The notes: generated by a model not told the origin, from the letters alone. DNA of 64,000 bases from an uncultured Flavobacteriales bacterium (GCA_946479285.1 CAMLFH010000002.1:256254-320253), one strand, 5' to 3'; positions 35,297 to 44,970 are shown, numbered from the stretch's first letter. Numbers and translations are program-made.

Positions 35297-35911
35297 ATGA
35301 CACAAAACAGTTCTACTTTGTACCCCGTTATGGAACATTTCTACACTTTACAGGGTGAAGGAAAATATACGGGAACTTCGGCATATTTCATTCGATTGGG
35401 TGGATGTGACGTAGGCTGTGTTTGGTGTGATGTGAAAGAATCCTGGGATGCTGATGTACACCCGAAAATGAGCGTGGCTGAATTAACCGGTCTTGTTTCT
35501 CAATATCCAGGAGAATTAGTCGTTATTACAGGCGGCGAACCTGCTATGTATGATTTGACAGTTTTGGTAGACGCACTGCATTCAATCGGTAAATACGTTG
35601 CCATAGAAACATCCGGAACAAGCGATTTGGCAGGAGCTGTGGATTGGTATACTTTTTCCCCGAAAAAATTTAAAGCACCTGTAAATGAAGCCTACACGAA
35701 AGCTTCGGAACTAAAAATTGTTATCTTTCATAAATCAGATTTGGCATGGGCAGAAGACCACTCTCAAAAAGTGAATGAAAACTGTGTTCTCTATTTACAA
35801 CCGGAATGGTCAAAAAGGGAACAATTATTGCCAACGATTATTGAGTACGTAAAAAATCATCCGAAATGGAAGATTTCCTTACAAACTCACAAATATTTAG
35901 AAATACCGTAA
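35297..35911 (+). CDS. queE: 7-carboxy-7-deazaguanine synthase
   Basis: A 204-aa radical-SAM enzyme that contracts CPH4 to CDG in preQ0/queuosine synthesis. It has the radical SAM Cys triad CDVGCVWC (Cys37, Cys41, Cys44; CxxxCxxC spacing), preceded by the substrate-binding LQGEGKYTGTSAYFIRLGGC, then VVITGGEPAMYD. The 204 residues match the short Bacteroidota form. It precedes the PorE-like gene by 2 nt. Other queuosine genes are not in the window. Confidence 0.93.
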   Translation: MTQNSSTLYPVMEHFYTLQGEGKYTGTSAYFIRLGGCDVGCVWCDVKESWDADVHPKMSVAELTGLVSQYPGELVVITGGEPAMYDLTVLVDALHSIGKYVAIETSGTSDLAGAVDWYTFSPKKFKAPVNEAYTKASELKIVIFHKSDLAWAEDHSQKVNENCVLYLQPEWSKREQLLPTIIEYVKNHPKWKISLQTHKYLEIP

Positions 35912-35913
35912 GC

Positions 35914-37926
35914 ATGAAAAACCTTTTAATGGCTTTATTCATTTTAACTGTAGCATCTTGTTCTACAGCTCAAATGGGCTACTCTTCTACAAACAAAAAA
36001 GCGATAGCCTTATTTGAAGAAGGTAGAGCTGAACCGGGCAAATCAGTTGATCCTAAAACTCATGGACCAAATTACGCCGGTGGAATTGCACTTTTGGAGA
36101 AAGCTCTGGAGAAAGATCCGAATTTTTGGGAAGCTCACATGGTAGAAGCTGAAATGTATGAAGAATTGAATCAGCCCTATAAAGCTATTGAACAATATAG
36201 AAAAACAATCGCAATCAATCCCAATCCAACTTCGGGTGGTGCAGTTTATTTCTACCTGGGGACGTTGGAATATACTGTTGGAGAATATGACAATGCCATT
36301 AAAAACCTCACTACTTTCACCCAGGCAAAAGGAGCTCATCCGGAAAATATTGCACGAGCAAATAAATTGATTAGTGATTGTGATTTTGCGCTTGAATCCA
36401 TGAAGAATCCTACACAATTCAAACCTGTGAATTTAGGTCCCGGTGTGAATACAAAAGATGCTGAATACTTTCCAACCATTACAGTTGATGGAAAAACACT
36501 CTTGTTTACACGCAGAATTGAAGACAAGAGAGTTGCTGTTTATGGCGAACAGGAAGATTTTTATGTGTCCGGCCTCAGCACTTTTAATACCTGGGAAACT
36601 GCTGTACCAATGCCAAAAAACATCAATACAGTCAATAATGAAGGTGCTCCTACAATCAGTGCAGATGGCAGAAGTCTCATTTTTGTGGCTTGTGATGACG
36701 AAAGCGGAAGCTACGGAGACGGCAGAAAAGGAAGAGGAAGTTGTGACCTGTTTTACACCAAACGATTAGGAAATCAATGGATTGATCCGGTAAATATTCC
36801 GGGAGCAATCAATACCGGGAACTGGGAAACTCAACCTTCGCTTTCAGCAGATGGAAAAACACTTTATTTCGTTCGAAGAGTGATGACTCGCGGCGGTATT
36901 CCGGATTCAGACATTTACACCTCCGTTTTAAAAGATGACGGAACCTGGGATACACCGGTCCGCTTACCAAATACCATCAATACGCCATTTATGGAAGAAT
37001 CTGTATTGATCCATCCGGATGGGAAAACCTTGTACTTCTCTTCCCAGGGACATCGCGGAATGGGCGGATTGGATATTTTCATTTCAAGAATGAACGATAA
37101 AGGCGAATGGGGAAAAGCTGAAAACCTGGGATACCCTATCAATTCCAGTGCCGATGAAAATTCCTTATTGGTAAGTGCTGATGGTGAAATTGCATTCTTT
37201 GCATCTAACCGTGAAGGTGGATTTGGGAAACTGGATCTTTACTACTTCCTGATGCCGGAAAAATTCAAACCGGTTAAAACAGTTTACTTCGACGGTTTGG
37301 TATTCGATGCAACAACCAAAAAACCGCTTCCGGGAAAATTCTCCCTGATCAATCTCAAAACAGGGAAAGAAGTGATCAAATCTGAGGCTGACCAGGTAAA
37401 CGGGACATTTACCGTTTCACTTCCTTTGAATCAAGATTACGCTTTATCGGTGAGTTATCCCGGTTATACTTTCTTTTCCCAGAATTTCAACATGACACTT
37501 GCAGACAACCAGGAATCGTTCCACATGGATGTACCGATGAACCCAATAACTGCAGGTCCTCCAACAGCACTTCGCAATGTATTCTTCGATTTGGATAAAG
37601 CAACGCTTCGTCCGGAATCTTATGTGGAACTCAACAAACTGCGCGATTTATTGAAAGCGAATCCAGCAATGAAAATTGAGATCGGCGGACATACCGATAC
37701 GCGTGGTGATGATGCAAAGAACTTACAACTTTCCGATGCGCGTGCTAAATCCGTGAAAGACTATTTGATCCAGCAGGGAATTGAGGCTTCACGCCTTTCT
37801 TCCAAAGGTTTTGGAGAAACTCTGCCAATCATTACCGATGAAGCTATTGCGAAAATGAGCAAGGAAAGCGAAAAAGAGAAAGCACACCAGGAAAATCGTA
37901 GAACGGAATACAAGATCCTGAAGTAA
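35914..37926 (+). CDS. OmpA-family lipoprotein with TPR and beta-propeller (PorE-like)
   Basis: A 670-aa protein. Start at ATG 35914 gives a lipobox with Cys16 (TVASC); the 16 residues upstream in frame overlap queE. Domains: TPR region (about 40-140, AIEQYRKTIAINPNPT), PD40/WD40-like propeller (about 160-440, with repeated TVDGKTLLFTRR, SADGKTLYFVRR, HPDGKTLYFSSQ), a carboxypeptidase-regulatory-like sandwich (about 450-540) and a C-terminal OmpA peptidoglycan-binding domain (FFDLDKATLRPES, GHTDTRGDD; about 560-670). This order equals PorE of the type IX secretion system. Three T9SS-tailed cargo genes in the window support, but do not prove, that role; paralogues exist. Confidence 0.75.
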   Translation: MKNLLMALFILTVASCSTAQMGYSSTNKKAIALFEEGRAEPGKSVDPKTHGPNYAGGIALLEKALEKDPNFWEAHMVEAEMYEELNQPYKAIEQYRKTIAINPNPTSGGAVYFYLGTLEYTVGEYDNAIKNLTTFTQAKGAHPENIARANKLISDCDFALESMKNPTQFKPVNLGPGVNTKDAEYFPTITVDGKTLLFTRRIEDKRVAVYGEQEDFYVSGLSTFNTWETAVPMPKNINTVNNEGAPTISADGRSLIFVACDDESGSYGDGRKGRGSCDLFYTKRLGNQWIDPVNIPGAINTGNWETQPSLSADGKTLYFVRRVMTRGGIPDSDIYTSVLKDDGTWDTPVRLPNTINTPFMEESVLIHPDGKTLYFSSQGHRGMGGLDIFISRMNDKGEWGKAENLGYPINSSADENSLLVSADGEIAFFASNREGGFGKLDLYYFLMPEKFKPVKTVYFDGLVFDATTKKPLPGKFSLINLKTGKEVIKSEADQVNGTFTVSLPLNQDYALSVSYPGYTFFSQNFNMTLADNQESFHMDVPMNPITAGPPTALRNVFFDLDKATLRPESYVELNKLRDLLKANPAMKIEIGGHTDTRGDDAKNLQLSDARAKSVKDYLIQQGIEASRLSSKGFGETLPIITDEAIAKMSKESEKEKAHQENRRTEYKILK

Positions 37927-38897
37927 TGCATTTTCTACGACTCATACGGCCAATCAATTTGCTTGTCATTGCTTTGACAATGTATGGGATGCGCATTTAT
38001 TTTATTCCGATGATTCCTCTGAATGATGAAAGTCTGAATTCGGAACCATTGGATTTTTTCCTGCTTGTATTTTCAACCGTTCTGATTGCAGCCGGGGGTA
38101 ATATTATCAATGATTATTTTGATGTGAAAGCTGACCGCATCAATAAACCCGAGAAGTTGATAATTGGACAGCACATCAAAAAAAGATGGGCAATTGTCAC
38201 ACATTGGTCATTCAACTTCTTAGCATTTTCAATTGCCTGCTATTTGAGCTGGAGATACAAAACCTTTTGGTACGTATTCATTCATTTGCTGAGCATCAAC
38301 CTGCTTTGGTTCTATTCGATGTACTTCAAACGCAGATTTTTGATCGGAAATGTCATCATTGCCGGATTAACTGCACTGGTTCCTATTCTTTGCGGAATTC
38401 ACTTCCTGGAATTCATCCAAAGCCAACGTGATTATTTACCCACTGACTGGTCCATCGATTCTCCGCTGCACACCGGCTGGGCTTTGGGATCTTATTTCAA
38501 TACCTTTGTAGTACTCGTTTTTGCCTTCTACGCAGGCTTATTAAATCTGACTCGTGAAATAATCAAAGACATTGAAGATGTGGAAGGAGATTTACTGATT
38601 CGCGCCAAAACACTTCCGATTGTTCTTGGAAAAAGAAAGACAAAATTGATTGCAATTACTTTGTTGATCCTCGTTTTACTGACTTCTATTCCATTTCTTC
38701 TGGACGGTTATTTTATCTACAAGATGAAGTTTTTACAAGCCTTTGCTCCTGTTTTCCTGATTCCAATCGGAATTATCGGTGTGATCATTCTTCTTGCTAA
38801 AAAAGAAGAAGTCAAAAACCTGAAACGGGCAGATTTGTTAATCAAACTCTTAATGGTAGTTGGCTGCTGCATGCCTTTCTATTGGTATTTTTTATGA
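37926..38897 (+). CDS. UbiA-family prenyltransferase
   Basis: A 323-aa integral membrane prenyltransferase with about eight hydrophobic segments. The first Asp-rich motif is NDYFDVKADRINKPE (about 61-75) and the second is IKDIEDVEGD (about 218-227), both Mg2+-diphosphate binding. Bacteroidota copies next to maf are usually called geranylgeranylglycerol-phosphate geranylgeranyltransferase, though quinone precursors are also possible substrates. The ATG overlaps the stop of the PorE-like gene by one base and its stop overlaps maf's start (ATGA), so the three are cotranscribed. Confidence 0.85.
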   Translation: MHFLRLIRPINLLVIALTMYGMRIYFIPMIPLNDESLNSEPLDFFLLVFSTVLIAAGGNIINDYFDVKADRINKPEKLIIGQHIKKRWAIVTHWSFNFLAFSIACYLSWRYKTFWYVFIHLLSINLLWFYSMYFKRRFLIGNVIIAGLTALVPILCGIHFLEFIQSQRDYLPTDWSIDSPLHTGWALGSYFNTFVVLVFAFYAGLLNLTREIIKDIEDVEGDLLIRAKTLPIVLGKRKTKLIAITLLILVLLTSIPFLLDGYFIYKMKFLQAFAPVFLIPIGIIGVIILLAKKEEVKNLKRADLLIKLLMVVGCCMPFYWYFL

Positions 38898-39460
38898 ATG
38901 AATTGAAATGGGTCCTCGGATCACAATCTCCCCGAAGAAAAGAATTGCTGGCGGGAATCGGTGTTGAATTTGAAGTGCGCGTAAAAGATACGGAAGAAGT
39001 TTACCCGACTTCCCTTCCCGTTGAAGAAGTTCCGGAATACCTGGCAAAACTGAAAGCTGAGGCACTTCTCCCCGATTTAGCTCAGAATGAAGCGGTAATT
39101 TGTGCGGATACGGTGGTTATACTAGACGGAAAGATCCTTGGGAAACCATTCGATTATGAAGATGCACGACAAATGCTTTCAAAGCTTTCAGGTCAAAAAC
39201 ACACGGTCATTACCGGAGTTTTCATGGGTTCAAAAGCAAAAAGCATTTCTTTCTCCGAACGAACGGAAGTAGCATTTGAGGACTTATCGGAAGAAGAAAT
39301 CAGGTTTTACATCGAAAAATACATGCCTTTTGACAAAGCCGGTTCTTACGGTGTCCAGGAATGGATTGGTTATGTGGCTGTAAAACGCATGGAAGGAACT
39401 TACACCAATGTGATGGGATTACCAACCAATCGATTGTACAAAGAGATTCAAAAATTCTGA
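38894..39460 (+). CDS. maf: Maf-family nucleotide pyrophosphatase
   Basis: A 188-aa protein of the Maf/YceF group that hydrolyses modified or canonical NTPs to the monophosphates (house-cleaning). Signatures: LGSQSPRRKELLAGIG at the start and ICADTVVILDGKILGKP (about 65-81), ending SYGVQEWIGYVAVKRMEGTYTNVMGLP. I start at ATG 38894; the TTG 12 nt upstream adds only FF. It overlaps the UbiA stop by 4 nt. A dispersed palindromic element begins at the base after its stop codon. Confidence 0.93.
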   Translation: MNELKWVLGSQSPRRKELLAGIGVEFEVRVKDTEEVYPTSLPVEEVPEYLAKLKAEALLPDLAQNEAVICADTVVILDGKILGKPFDYEDARQMLSKLSGQKHTVITGVFMGSKAKSISFSERTEVAFEDLSEEEIRFYIEKYMPFDKAGSYGVQEWIGYVAVKRMEGTYTNVMGLPTNRLYKEIQKF

Positions 39461-39591
39461 CTTCGACTTCGCTCAGTCACCTTTTTGTTTACTCAAAAGA
39501 TTAATCAATTGCTTGTCACAGAGACCTTATTCTCCTTCACCAAATTAAATTTCATGCCTTTATATCGAAAGGTGGCTGAGCGAAGTCGAAG
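39461..39591. repeat. CTTCGACT-family element (copy 4) immediately after maf
   Basis: Left arm 39461-39481 and right arm 39571-39591 are 21-nt inverted copies with one mismatch, 89 nt apart. The left arm abuts the maf stop codon with no spacer. The enclosed sequence has no convincing gene. Confidence 0.8.
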
Positions 39592-39593
39592 CC

Positions 39594-39627
39594 AAAAAGA
39601 AACGCGATCCGAAATGAACCGCGTTTC
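39594..39627 (-). terminator. Terminator of the leftward PNGase-like gene
   Basis: Read leftward, GAAACGCG pairs with CGCGTTTC (39599-39606 and 39620-39627) and a T-run follows (39594-39598). Confidence 0.7.
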
Positions 39628-39645
39628 CCTATTTTACTTTTTATT

Positions 39646-42600
39646 TTACTGCTTAATAAACGGTGTCGTTTCCGAACCATTATCTCCGCTTACACGAACC
39701 AAATAATATCCGTTTTGTAAATCGCTTACCTGGAAATCTGCTGCGTATGTTTGATTGTTATTGTAAACCGACTGATGTTTGACCACCCGTCCATTCATAT
39801 CAATCACTTCTATTTTGGCATTGTTCCCCACATTTCCTACCAATTCCACCCGAATTTTATCCGCAGATGGATTCGGGAAAACCAGTAATTCATTGTTCAA
39901 TACTTCTTCGTCCAAACCTAAAGTAAATCCAACGGAGAAGTCATAGCGGTGATACGAACCAAAATCAGACGGAAAAATCTCCATCATAGCTCCGCCTACT
40001 TTTCTCACACGGAATCCACCGGTTGTTTCTCCTTCCACCTGGGCAGAATACCAGAACCCGATTCCATCATCATCGCTGTCTTCCAAAATCAGGGAATAAC
40101 ATCCCGGAGCCAGGTTGAAAGTATCTTTGTAATCCGTGTTATTGGTCAAAGTAGTTCGCTGGAAAATGATATTTCCGGTATGATCCGTTAATTTCCATTT
40201 ATTTTCATTTGCCTTGTTGTTTGTAGTCATCCAAACAAAGAATGCACCATCTATAAACTCCGGAGCAATGTACTTCGTTTTAAACTCGTCATTCTGATGA
40301 TATTCATCCAGCGTATTTGAACCAGAAATTTCAATCACACGGGCGTAGAATCCATTTGCCGGATTTGCACCAAACCAGAAGTTTTGGTTTGCAATCGGAA
40401 TCTCAACTACCTCTTTTTGAAGAAACCCTAAATTACCACTCCATACGTAATCGATGAAGTTTCCGTAAGTCACCCAGATTCGGATCTTACAGTTTGTCAA
40501 TGGAAGTGCTCCGTTATTTTGAAGGATTACACGCGGATTCGAACAGGTTGGATTAAACTTTTTGTAATACTCGTAACTATTCGGGTTTAAAATATCCAAA
40601 ATTGCCGCATCATGCTGGAAGTTCGGCGCAGAATACGAAACCAGGTCAATTGCCGTAACGAAATTACCGCCGGCCTGTCCCATATCATTAGCAGGAACAT
40701 CTGAAATATCGTAATCAATAGTTACCGTATCTCCCGGAGTCACATAAGATGTCAATTCGTGATCAAATTCACGAACCATGTCTCCCGGACACCATCCTTC
40801 ACGTGCATATGGCCAGGTTCCACCCTGTTTTGTGTTCGGATTCTCTCCACAGTCATCTCTCCAGATACTCCAGGAGAAACGCTCTACTCCGTCAATGATG
40901 ATTTTGTGTTGTTTATCCTGCCATTCGCAACATGCACCGGATCCAACCTGACCATGTCCTGTCAAACGTGTTCGGATCTTGAAGTTTGCAGAAGTATCCG
41001 AAAGCATCACTTCTTTTGCCTGCAAGACAACATCGTTTGCCATATCCGAATAATTATAAGAAGTCCAGTTTTGCCAAACCGGCTTAATATCGTGCACATC
41101 TCTTGCCGGAATTCCTTCAACAAATGCAAATTTCAGATCGATCAGCTCCTGTGTATTGTGAGCAGCCAAATCTACCATTCCATGCAGGTATTTTTGGTAA
41201 TCCGTCACATCGTAAATCCAGGTAAATCCCTGTGGTCCCAAATCAAATCCAATTCCGTAAGGCGTAATATACCGGCCAATTTCGATGTCATTCAATTCTT
41301 CAAAAGGCGGCTGGTAATAAGTAATAGTCGCATTGGCCTGCGTCACATCAATCGGACTTGGTCCTGAACCGATATTTGTTCCTGTAGAAGTCAGTGTATC
41401 GATAGTTCCTAAAGCATAAGTCTTCTCATTGGAAGAAACAATAAAGCTGTTGTCACTTGCTACGTAATTAAACTTCACAGAAACTTCCGGGAAAACAGCG
41501 GTCAATGCCGAATCAACAGTTGAAGCATTATAAGTTCCCTGGTCCAAAGAGAAAACCGGAATTTCATTCATCATTTCAGTTCCTGCCACATAGCTGTTAT
41601 TCAAAACCATTACAGCGCTTGTATTGGAAGCCATTGCCAAACGATTATGAATACTTCGGTCGATAATGCCTCTTTCCCCGTCAAAATCGTAGTAAAGCTC
41701 TAAATCAGAATAGTTCGGATGCGTATTGTTGATCTTTTTATCCTTCCATGCAGCAATATCCGAAGCATTCAAAGCTGTTGACCAAACGGAAAACTCATCC
41801 AGCTGACCGTTGTAAAAGTTATCGTTCGCATTTCCGTTTGCCCCTAAAATAAAGCGGGAAATTTTCCCAACCGGCAATGTTTTACCGGTTCCTGAATGCC
41901 ACTGTACTCCGTCTTTGTAAATAAACATCTGACCGGTAGATGATTTCTTCACGAAAGCCCAGTGATGCCAAACGTTATCAATTTCTGCTGCTGCAGCCAA
42001 TTTAGAGATTCGGTCGTAACTTCCTCCGCTCCCGGCATCAAAATAGATATTGTTGTCCGACCATGGAAAATGAATATTGAATACCCGTTGATTCATAGAA
42101 TCTACTGCTTCCAAAACAGAAGTATTCATTCCGGCAACGCCGTTTCCTTTCGCCCAAAATGCGATAGTAACGTCCGCTCCCAAAGTCACATTACTCAGGT
42201 TTACATCTGCAAAATTGCTTCCGGTTGCTCTGAAAACTCCGCCCCTGTTAGTGTAAAACAAGGAAGAAGAAGAGCCTAATGTCTGCATAGCCAATCCGCT
42301 TGAAACGGTTGACACATGTGCGTCTTCGTAAGCAATCTCTATGATCAGGTTGTCTGTTCCGTTATAATTGAAAGGCTGCGAAAAATGGAAAGTATTCGCT
42401 CCATTCACAATATTCATCGCATCATCCGTGTAAACAGCCGTCATTCCGCTGGTTTCCCAAGCTGTAAGAGTTGAAGCCGAAGTGTGTTTCACTTTGATAA
42501 CCACATTCTCCAATTCAGAGATTCCCTGGTTAAACAGCAGCTGCAATGCCTGGAGATTTCCTGCGATGATCCCGTTTGCGGCCAAATCAGAAGCCGAAAC

Positions 42601-43086
42601 AATCCATTGCATTTTCGCTCCGTTGGAACCCACATTCACGAAATTAACCGTGGAAGCAGCTGTTCCGGAAATCGCTTTCATATCCGAAGTTTGAACCGTT
42701 CTACGCGCAACTTGTCTGTATTGCTGATCGAAATAAGCCTGGTTCGCATAAGCATAGGAAGCCGGAGCTGTTGTATTTACTTTAAAGGCATTTCCGTTAA
42801 ACGACACAGAATCCATGATTCCTGTATGCTCAAAAATCCGGGTGTAAGCCAAATAATCCCATTCCCCGCAATTGTAACTGTCCCAGGTTGTCAACGGACT
42901 GCATTTCAATTTATAGTACATCAATACTTTTTCAAAACGCTTTGTATCCAAACTAGCCGGAAACTGAAAGTTAGCCCTTCTTGTTTCAATCGTATCGAAA
43001 GTATAGGTTTGAACCCAGGTTGTATCCTGAGCAAATGATGTCATTGCTATCAGTCCCAGGATACCGGAGAGAATTCCTTTTTTCAT
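39646..43086 (-). CDS. PNGase F-like secreted protein with LamG insertion and T9SS tail
   Basis: A 1146-aa protein with a signal peptide (to about 19, AMTSFAQ). Residues 20-110 (YTFDTIETRRANFQFP and CGEWDYLAYTRIFEHTG) and 590-830 (YITPYGIGFDLGPQGFTWIYD; ACCEWQDKQHKIIIDG; GTWPYAREGWCPGDMV) follow peptide-N-glycosidase F N- and C-terminal jelly rolls; the GEWD Asp aligns with the catalytic Asp of PNGase F. Between them, about 270-430, is a LamG domain (ADVTIAFWAKG, YNGQLDEFSVWSTALN). The last 80 residues (VFPNPSADKIRVELVG) are a T9SS type A tail. I infer a surface or secreted glycan-handling protein; enzyme activity is not certain. Confidence 0.8.
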   Translation of the reverse strand: MKKGILSGILGLIAMTSFAQDTTWVQTYTFDTIETRRANFQFPASLDTKRFEKVLMYYKLKCSPLTTWDSYNCGEWDYLAYTRIFEHTGIMDSVSFNGNAFKVNTTAPASYAYANQAYFDQQYRQVARRTVQTSDMKAISGTAASTVNFVNVGSNGAKMQWIVSASDLAANGIIAGNLQALQLLFNQGISELENVVIKVKHTSASTLTAWETSGMTAVYTDDAMNIVNGANTFHFSQPFNYNGTDNLIIEIAYEDAHVSTVSSGLAMQTLGSSSSLFYTNRGGVFRATGSNFADVNLSNVTLGADVTIAFWAKGNGVAGMNTSVLEAVDSMNQRVFNIHFPWSDNNIYFDAGSGGSYDRISKLAAAAEIDNVWHHWAFVKKSSTGQMFIYKDGVQWHSGTGKTLPVGKISRFILGANGNANDNFYNGQLDEFSVWSTALNASDIAAWKDKKINNTHPNYSDLELYYDFDGERGIIDRSIHNRLAMASNTSAVMVLNNSYVAGTEMMNEIPVFSLDQGTYNASTVDSALTAVFPEVSVKFNYVASDNSFIVSSNEKTYALGTIDTLTSTGTNIGSGPSPIDVTQANATITYYQPPFEELNDIEIGRYITPYGIGFDLGPQGFTWIYDVTDYQKYLHGMVDLAAHNTQELIDLKFAFVEGIPARDVHDIKPVWQNWTSYNYSDMANDVVLQAKEVMLSDTSANFKIRTRLTGHGQVGSGACCEWQDKQHKIIIDGVERFSWSIWRDDCGENPNTKQGGTWPYAREGWCPGDMVREFDHELTSYVTPGDTVTIDYDISDVPANDMGQAGGNFVTAIDLVSYSAPNFQHDAAILDILNPNSYEYYKKFNPTCSNPRVILQNNGALPLTNCKIRIWVTYGNFIDYVWSGNLGFLQKEVVEIPIANQNFWFGANPANGFYARVIEISGSNTLDEYHQNDEFKTKYIAPEFIDGAFFVWMTTNNKANENKWKLTDHTGNIIFQRTTLTNNTDYKDTFNLAPGCYSLILEDSDDDGIGFWYSAQVEGETTGGFRVRKVGGAMMEIFPSDFGSYHRYDFSVGFTLGLDEEVLNNELLVFPNPSADKIRVELVGNVGNNAKIEVIDMNGRVVKHQSVYNNNQTYAADFQVSDLQNGYYLVRVSGDNGSETTPFIKQ

Positions 43087-43214
43087 AATTTATAATCAGT
43101 ATAGGATCGTAAAGATAGTCCAAAGGAGTGTTCAAGCCTATATCGATTTTGTGACAGTTTCGGGACAAAAGTCTATTTTAGGGTTCAAACTACCCAAATG
43201 TCTTGGAATGCTGA

Positions 43215-44912
43215 TCAGTAAACTTTATAGACCGGAAGCCGGTTAAAGGTCTTTTTTTCAAAGCGTTGGCTATTCTGATAAACAAAGAAAAGCTGAGCTT
43301 CCCCACTTTTTGCAAATTCGGGTTCGCTTACCTTCTTCTGTTCGAGCTGTTCCCGGAGGCTTGGATTCTCTTTTAAAATCGTTGCGGCTTCATCTTCAAA
43401 AACGTATGCAGAGAAATATTCTTTTTCCTGGATATAACTGTCCATCAGGTTCCATGAAAAGTACGAATCTTCGCAACGCGGTTCCAGAACGGATAGAATA
43501 AAGTTCCGATTATCCTGATCACATGGAACCCAAATGCTTCCGGCCGGGATAAGTACTTCTTCTTCATTTTCCATGCTTTTAACCTTGCGGTGAAGGTAGT
43601 GCCCTTCGTATGGTTTTGCTCCGGACTCAAAATCCAGTATTCGAATGGTATGAACTTTTTGGGCACCACTTTTATTCATTTCCACGAATCGGATCCCGTT
43701 TGCATGCAATCGTTCGATCACCGCTGTCGCTTCTGCGGAAACAATGTATCCTTTTGGAATTCGGATAGAATCGCAGGCCTGATATGTTTGATACCAGGGA
43801 ATATACTTCGTGTAAGGTTTCGAACGATCATAGAACAGGCGGTTTTTTCCTGAAATTTCGCTTGGTTTATAACCGAACTCATATCCTTTAAATAAAATAG
43901 AATCTTTTTTATCTGTCAATTGGTAATTGAATCGAAATAAACCGGATACCTGCTCATTGGCAAGTTTTGCTTGTTGTCTTGCACGTTCAATTTCCAGCGT
44001 ATTCTCCTTGCTCCAGTGAACTAAAAAATCCAAATAATCTTTGGTTGCCTGAACTCGCTTTGGAAAGGGTTTCAGCATATGCGTTTCGACAGTAATACTT
44101 AAAGCCTTAAAAAGCGTTCCATAACCCTGTGCATAGCGCGGCAGATCATTGAAAGCCTCAATACCGGATTCCGGAGTTTCTCCTTTTGTTTCCACGTAAG
44201 GCGACCAATCCCAACCTTTCTTTTTTAGCGCTTTTGTAAGATTTGGCAAGTATTTTTGCTGGAAGAGATGATACAGATCCGGCGCCATTCGCTCTTTCAT
44301 GGAATGAATCAATGTAAGCGTATACTGATAATCCGCTCCGTTGGAAACATGCGTATCTACAAACACATCAGGATCCAGCGCGTGATAGATTTTCGCAAAC
44401 GTCTGCATATTCTTCGAATCCATTTTGATAAAGTCGCGATTCAAATCCAGGTTCTGTGCATTTCCCCTGAAACCGTACTCTTCCGGTCCATCCTGGTTTG
44501 CCCGGCTCGAAGAAGATCGGTTCATCATTCCACCAACATTGTATGCCGGAATAATTGCGATGACAGGTAAATCTTTCGTTTTCTTGCCCTTTTTGATCCA
44601 TTCTTCGATCCAAAGTAAACAAGCATTTACTCCATCCGGTTCACCGGCATGAATGGCATTATTGATTAAAACAGTAGTACCTGTGCGTGCTTTTTCAAGT
44701 GACTTGTCATAATCTCCCGCCCCGTTGAGAATTAAAACATAGATAGATTCTTCCGTGTCAGACGGGCCCATTTCATACAACTCAATTTCTTCATGTTCGA
44801 AGTCCAGTTGTTTATAAATTTGGATCACCTCGCGATAAGTCGGAGTTTTATTCCCATCCCATTGTGCCAAGCCAAACAGCGGAAAAAGAAGTGTGAAAAT
44901 TGTCAATTTCAT
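43215..44912 (-). CDS. M14-family zinc carboxypeptidase-like protein
   Basis: A 565-aa protein with a signal peptide (about 1-16). M14 zinc site: NAIHAGEPDG gives His88 and Glu91 (HxxE) and VDTHVSNG gives His188; the substrate NR motif is LNRDF near 158-161, and the catalytic Glu is likely in SITVETHM (about 285). The remaining 280 residues form a C-terminal extension of unknown role. It is probably periplasmic or surface-exposed and may act on peptides or peptidoglycan. Single-gene unit, convergent with nothing. Confidence 0.85.
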   Translation of the reverse strand: MKLTIFTLLFPLFGLAQWDGNKTPTYREVIQIYKQLDFEHEEIELYEMGPSDTEESIYVLILNGAGDYDKSLEKARTGTTVLINNAIHAGEPDGVNACLLWIEEWIKKGKKTKDLPVIAIIPAYNVGGMMNRSSSSRANQDGPEEYGFRGNAQNLDLNRDFIKMDSKNMQTFAKIYHALDPDVFVDTHVSNGADYQYTLTLIHSMKERMAPDLYHLFQQKYLPNLTKALKKKGWDWSPYVETKGETPESGIEAFNDLPRYAQGYGTLFKALSITVETHMLKPFPKRVQATKDYLDFLVHWSKENTLEIERARQQAKLANEQVSGLFRFNYQLTDKKDSILFKGYEFGYKPSEISGKNRLFYDRSKPYTKYIPWYQTYQACDSIRIPKGYIVSAEATAVIERLHANGIRFVEMNKSGAQKVHTIRILDFESGAKPYEGHYLHRKVKSMENEEEVLIPAGSIWVPCDQDNRNFILSVLEPRCEDSYFSWNLMDSYIQEKEYFSAYVFEDEAATILKENPSLREQLEQKKVSEPEFAKSGEAQLFFVYQNSQRFEKKTFNRLPVYKVY

Positions 44913-44941
44913 GGGATAAAATTAAACATCTAACGCAAATT

Positions 44942-44970
44942 GTAGCAGATCAGTCGCAACTGATCGCTAC
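44942..44970. repeat. Intergenic copy of the 29-nt palindromic element
   Basis: GTAGCAGATCAGTCGC and its inverted half make a near-perfect hairpin of 29 nt. It matches the in-gene copy at 16739-16767 at 26 of 29 positions. Located in the divergent gap 44913-45028. Confidence 0.85.

Noticed and set aside
37926..38897. Assigning the UbiA protein to menaquinone (MenA) biosynthesis
   Set aside because: Motifs fit the family but there is no men gene nearby and a lipid-synthesis role is equally possible.
40759..41367. 202-codon open frame antisense to the PNGase-like gene
   Set aside because: Cys/Arg/His-rich composition typical of antisense of a real gene; the gene on the other strand has recognisable domains throughout.
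42484..43038. 184-codon open frame antisense to the PNGase-like gene
   Set aside because: Overlaps the signal peptide and first domain of that gene and shows no coding character.
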